From VAZQ01 sp050179645 (GTDB lineage Bacteria; Pseudomonadota; Alphaproteobacteria; Rhizobiales; Xanthobacteraceae), in NCBI GenBank assembly GCA_050179645.1, contig JBFXEX010000010.1:3461-67460 (forward strand): a stretch of 64,000 nucleotides of DNA. The letters run 5' to 3'. Positions 63,284-64,000 of the stretch are shown here, piece by piece (the stretch's first letter is position 1; the number at the start of each line of letters is the position of its first letter). Below the pieces are notes generated by a model. That model did not search any database, was not told where the DNA came from, and worked only from the letters and a program-made list of their open reading frames with translations. A program made the position numbers and the translations under genes.

Positions 63284-63368
63284 CCGTTCGTTCCCGCGGA
63301 AGCGGGAACCCAGAGTCACAAACACCGAGCCTGTGACCCTGAGTCCCCGCTTTCGCGGGGACGAACGG
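63284..63368. repeat. Two-hairpin symmetric intergenic repeat
   Basis: An 8-bp outer pair CCGTTCGT (63284-63291) / ACGAACGG (63361-63368) encloses two hairpins: TTCCCGC/GCGGGAA (63291-63308) and GTCCCCGC-TTTC-GCGGGGAC (63343-63362). A middle pair AGTCACA/TGTGACC lies between. The CGTTCCCGCGGAAGCGGGAA form is a very common alphaproteobacterial intergenic repeat. It lies between the DMT and YdhR-like genes. Confidence 0.8.
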
Positions 63369-63409
63369 AAAATGGATGCTTACGCGCAAAAAATATCGCT
63401 CTGGAGCTA

Positions 63410-63763
63410 TCAGGCGGATTCGAGCTCGCGGGCCTTGCCGTCGGCCGCCCATTCGAGAACCTTATCGTGCTCGTTGTCGATGAGCAGGAACAGGTCGAAA
63501 TAGCGGATGGTCGGATAGCCGCCGGTGCGCTTCTTCACGCCCTCGCGCCAGGCATCGTCGTGCGCCTTCTGCGCCGCCTCGACCGACGGCCAGACATAGA
63601 TGCCAGCGCCGGTGTCCGCCGCCTCGCCGATGCCGACGAGAAAATGCTTGCGGACCAGATCGCTATTTGCGGTCCATTTCGGGATCGTATGCTTGGCATC
63701 TTCGAGGATGCGCGCGCGATCCCAGCCGGCTGGCGACGGAAAAGTGACCAGTTCGACGATCAT
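63410..63763 (-). CDS. Small YdhR-like (dimeric alpha-beta barrel) protein
   Basis: The 117-residue protein begins IVELVTFPSPAGWDRARILE and has LVRKHFLVGIGEAADTGAGI, YVWPSVEAAQKAHDDAWREG and YFDLFLLIDN. The R-K-H-F and G-I-Y-V-W pattern followed by a helix with A-x-x-x-H-D-x-x-W resembles the YdhR-type monooxygenase-like family with a ferredoxin-like fold. No enzymatic function is established. ATG 63763 follows GGAGGTG (rev. complement of CACCTCC). It lies 23 bases after ubiG on the same strand. Confidence 0.75.
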   Translation of the reverse strand: MIVELVTFPSPAGWDRARILEDAKHTIPKWTANSDLVRKHFLVGIGEAADTGAGIYVWPSVEAAQKAHDDAWREGVKKRTGGYPTIRYFDLFLLIDNEHDKVLEWAADGKARELESA

Positions 63764-63786
63764 GGGACACCTCCATTGGAAACGAT

Positions 63787-64000
63787 TCAGACTTGAGACG
63801 GGCGGCTCGCGACCGTCATGTAATTGACGTCCATGTCGGAGGAGAGCTGCCAGCGGTCGGCCAGCAGGTTATAGATCACGCCGCTCTCCTTCACGACCCG
63901 CAACCCGCTCTTCTCCAGCGCGATCTCCAGTTCGTTCGGGGTGACGAACTTGTCCCACTGATGGGTGCCGCGCGGCAGCCAGCCCAGTACGTATTCGGCG
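63787..64000 (-). CDS. ubiG: Ubiquinone biosynthesis O-methyltransferase, C-terminal part
   Basis: Only the last 70 residues are present: AEYVLGWLPRGTHQWDKFVT, PNELEIALEKSGLRVVKESG, VIYNLLADRWQLSSDMDVNY and a short end. The RGTHxWxKF-x-P and DxDVNYM motifs identify UbiG, which carries out both O-methylation steps of ubiquinone synthesis. The gene begins to the right of the window and is read leftwards. The final TGA is at 63787-63789. Confidence 0.93.
   Translation of the reverse strand, partial: AEYVLGWLPRGTHQWDKFVTPNELEIALEKSGLRVVKESGVIYNLLADRWQLSSDMDVNYMTVASRPSQV

Overview
The window is about 64 kb of GC-rich chromosome, roughly 65% GC by eye. It comes from an alphaproteobacterium of the order Hyphomicrobiales (Rhizobiales), most like the Bradyrhizobium/Rhodopseudomonas/Pseudolabrys side of that order. 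The evidence is gene content and local order: SUV3-like helicase, S4 protein, 7Fe ferredoxin and CarD; cobS/cobT beside a DnaJ-domain protein and bolA; a DUF459 hydrolase, MltB-type transglycosylase and galU; kpsF beside an outer-membrane barrel; and methyltransferase, PilZ, comF, grxC, nitrilase and DUF1178. Two orphan tripartite-tricarboxylate (Bug) receptors and several families of palindromic intergenic repeats also fit. No phage, insertion sequence, CRISPR array, tRNA or rRNA gene was seen. Placement is inference from memory of these groups, not from a search.

Layout. 1-10 kb: the tail of a GMC oxidoreductase, an LTxxQ-motif protein, carD, fdxA, a Bug receptor and cupin pair that interrupts the usual block, an S4 protein, the helicase and a DUF3108 protein. 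10-17 kb: rpmB (+) facing an operon read leftwards (cobS, DUF502, cobT, Tat-exported esterase-like protein), then a DnaJ-domain protein and bolA. 17-20 kb: a LivG-type ATPase with an acyl-CoA synthetase. 20-30.5 kb: envelope genes (DUF459, MltB-type transglycosylase, galU, outer-membrane barrel, kpsF) with three accessory genes inserted (amidohydrolase, glycosyltransferase, RmlC-like cupin). 30.5-36.5 kb: a candidate small RNA, an NfeD/SPFH pair, hemH, a 5'-nucleotidase-family phosphoesterase, and a two-gene arginine-to-putrescine operon (pyruvoyl arginine decarboxylase plus agmatinase).

36.5-43.2 kb: the remaining LivFKMH-type transporter genes with a PaaK-like ligase and a second Bug receptor. 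43.2-48.6 kb: CorC/HlyC-type membrane protein, aroB and aroK in one overlapping operon, divergent from a 49-residue membrane protein, xerD and a TPR protein. 48.9-57.7 kb: accA, an L,D-transpeptidase lipoprotein, secA, a PpiC-type foldase, argJ and mutT. 57.7-64 kb: an orphan Flp pilin, an NDUFAF5-like methyltransferase, PilZ, comF, grxC, a nitrilase-family amidase, DUF1178, RidA, a DMT permease, a YdhR-like protein and the end of ubiG.

Most genes are housekeeping: cobalamin, haem, shikimate, arginine and fatty-acid synthesis, protein export, and envelope building. The less ordinary material is (i) a composite two-hairpin repeat of about 150-165 bp in at least five intergenic places, in two cases supplying the stop codon of the adjacent gene; (ii) a branched-chain-type ABC transporter split into two groups 19 kb apart; (iii) the PvlArgDC-agmatinase operon; (iv) accessory cassettes interrupting otherwise conserved blocks; and (v) a likely anti-Shine-Dalgarno small RNA after kpsF.
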